This document shows positions 62,861 through 64,000 of a DNA stretch of 64,000 nt, piece by piece. The position numbers were made by a program, and so were the translations under genes. Positions within the stretch are counted from its first letter, which is position 1. Each line of letters opens with the position of its first letter. Location of the stretch: contig NZ_AJJL01000071.1 in the NCBI RefSeq assembly GCF_000257905.1, positions 1 through 64,000 of the forward strand, given 5' to 3'. A model generated the notes under the pieces. The model was given only the letters and a program-made list of their open reading frames with translations. It was not told where the DNA came from and did no database searches. Source of the stretch: Streptococcus mitis SK579 (GTDB lineage: Bacteria; Bacillota; Bacilli; Lactobacillales; Streptococcaceae).

Positions 62861-64000
62861 AATCTTCTTCCATTTTCTTAGGTTGATAGGCTAGCATACC
62901 TAAACCAATGAATAGTACTAATATCACAGCAAGGAAAATAACTTGATGATGAATATTTCCTGTCATAGAGATTGTTTGTCGCAATCCCGAAACTGAATAA
63001 CTCATTGGTAACCAGGGATTAATAGCTCTAAAGAAATCATTTGTCAAGGCAAGTGGATAAGTACCTGCACTTGATGCTAACTGTAATAAAAGCAAAATAA
63101 GAGAAAAGAAAGCTCCTATACGGCTATTCCATGTTGTTAAAGCGGTCACCATGGACATGAATACTAAACTTGTTAGGATAATGAGAATAAATGTTCTCAT
63201 CTCATGATTAGCAGTTAAACCAATAAGATGAACTCCTCCATATACCAAAATCCCTGCTAAAACAGCTATAATACCATTTATTTCAGCTCGAGATTTCAAC
63301 CAAGCCCAACGGCTCTCTGGATGACGTCCTGAAGGTAGCTTCGCAAAGATCATATTCGTTGATATTGCTGCAACAAAGAGAGCAACTGATATCATATAAG
63401 GAGCCATTGCAATTCCATTTACAGGAACTTGGTCATTGTCAGTTTTGGATAGACTGAGAGGATTTGACAAAATCTCTGCATTTTTAGATTCTGTTGATGC
63501 TGACTTGAGTTGATCACTAGCATTACCTAATCCTTGTCCCAAAGAAGCAACTCCTGTCTGTAAACCTTCCAATCCAGAAGTTAACTTTGTTCCACCTTCT
63601 GCTAGTTTCCCAGCTCCATCTGCCAATTTATTAGCTCCACTTTCTAATTGAGAAGCACCTGAAATTAACTGACTGGATTTGTCAGCTAGTTGGCTAGATC
63701 CTGACTGCAATTTATCAACTCCTGCTATCAATTCTTGACTCTTTTGATTCAATTGGTTAGAGCCAGTTGATAATTTTTCAATACCAGACACTAATTCTGG
63801 AGTTTTTTCAACTAATTGACCAACTCCTGCTGTCAAGTTAGAAGATTTTTGTGTCAAGGTAGTTGAGCCTGAAACTAGTTGATCCAAACTACCTGTCAAG
63901 GTGGAATTCTTTTCACTTAGTTGACTTGCGCCTTGAGAAACTTTATCAACACCTGTAGTATATGCGTTTACACCTGATGCAATCGACTGACTGTAAGGAA
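62859..64000 (-). CDS. YhgE/Pip family membrane protein, C-terminal part (5' end outside window)
   Basis: The frame is open to the right edge; the codon at 63899 that could serve as TTG start is only an internal Leu. About 380 C-terminal residues are seen: repeated 11-14 residue units of the type LxxGSxQLxxKSxxLxxG (coiled coil, external), then about five membrane segments. YhgE/Pip proteins resemble phage-infection protein and type VII-associated EsaA. The regulator that often accompanies it is not in the window. Confidence 0.88.
   Translation of the reverse strand, partial: PYSQSIASGVNAYTTGVDKVSQGASQLSEKNSTLTGSLDQLVSGSTTLTQKSSNLTAGVGQLVEKTPELVSGIEKLSTGSNQLNQKSQELIAGVDKLQSGSSQLADKSSQLISGASQLESGANKLADGAGKLAEGGTKLTSGLEGLQTGVASLGQGLGNASDQLKSASTESKNAEILSNPLSLSKTDNDQVPVNGIAMAPYMISVALFVAAISTNMIFAKLPSGRHPESRWAWLKSRAEINGIIAVLAGILVYGGVHLIGLTANHEMRTFILIILTSLVFMSMVTALTTWNSRIGAFFSLILLLLQLASSAGTYPLALTNDFFRAINPWLPMSYSVSGLRQTISMTGNIHHQVIFLAVILVLFIGLGMLAYQPKKMEED

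Overview
The window looks like chromosome from a mitis-group streptococcus, most likely Streptococcus mitis or a close relative of S. pneumoniae. The base composition is AT-rich. The gene order adcRCBA, dlt, glpKOF, hslO-dusB, ctsR-clpC, cbpD, veg, dnaB, rplI, gdpP, hpf, comFA-comFC, cysK, rpsB-tsf, pcsB, mreCD, ecf, pgsA, rodZ, M16 pair, yaaA-recF, guaB, trpS is the one I know from the end of the pneumococcal chromosome just before oriC. BOX repeats, a choline-binding CbpD and com-box promoters also fit. Most genes lie on the minus strand, as expected for a replichore whose origin is to the right.

Layout. Bases 1-3007 carry the N-terminal part of a large YSIRK-type surface protein that runs off the left edge. 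Bases 3417-4724 hold a decayed Rpn-type nuclease gene with a tandem duplication of its 3' end. Bases 4750-5960 hold no gene but three BOX elements and two groups of DnaA boxes, one of them a perfect 44-bp palindrome. Then come an SPFH protein, a class C acid phosphatase lipoprotein and, at 8203-8532, a small locus with every part of an Fst-type type I toxin-antitoxin. The zinc uptake operon adcRCBA (8.6-12.1 kb), the teichoic acid D-alanylation operon dltXABCD (12.2-16.7 kb), glycerol metabolism (16.9-21.1 kb) and an Mga-like regulator follow. Bases 22.8-26.5 kb form an accessory stretch: hslO, dusB, an isochorismatase-like hydrolase, a lipoprotein gene split by an in-frame stop, and a small membrane protein. 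The lipoprotein gene has a perfect com-box upstream, and the membrane protein gene has a probable cre site. In S. pneumoniae, as I remember it, cbpA-rr06-hk06 sits at this place.

The rest is mostly core: ctsR-clpC with a CtsR box; a TPP-riboswitch-controlled ABC transporter for a thiamine precursor; cbpD; veg, dnaB, rplI, gdpP; hpf; the competence operon comFA-comFC with a perfect com-box; yigZ; cysK; rpsB-tsf; pcsB with a WalR box; mreCD; ECF transporter genes; pgsA; rodZ; two M16 peptidase-like genes; yaaA-recF; guaB; trpS; an ABC-F protein; a YfhO membrane protein; and a YhgE/Pip protein cut by the right edge. Two parS-like palindromes lie inside ecfA1 and yfhO, which agrees with a place near the origin.

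The most novel parts are the Fst-like toxin-antitoxin locus, the ectopic DnaA-box cluster, and the com-box in front of the interrupted lipoprotein gene.
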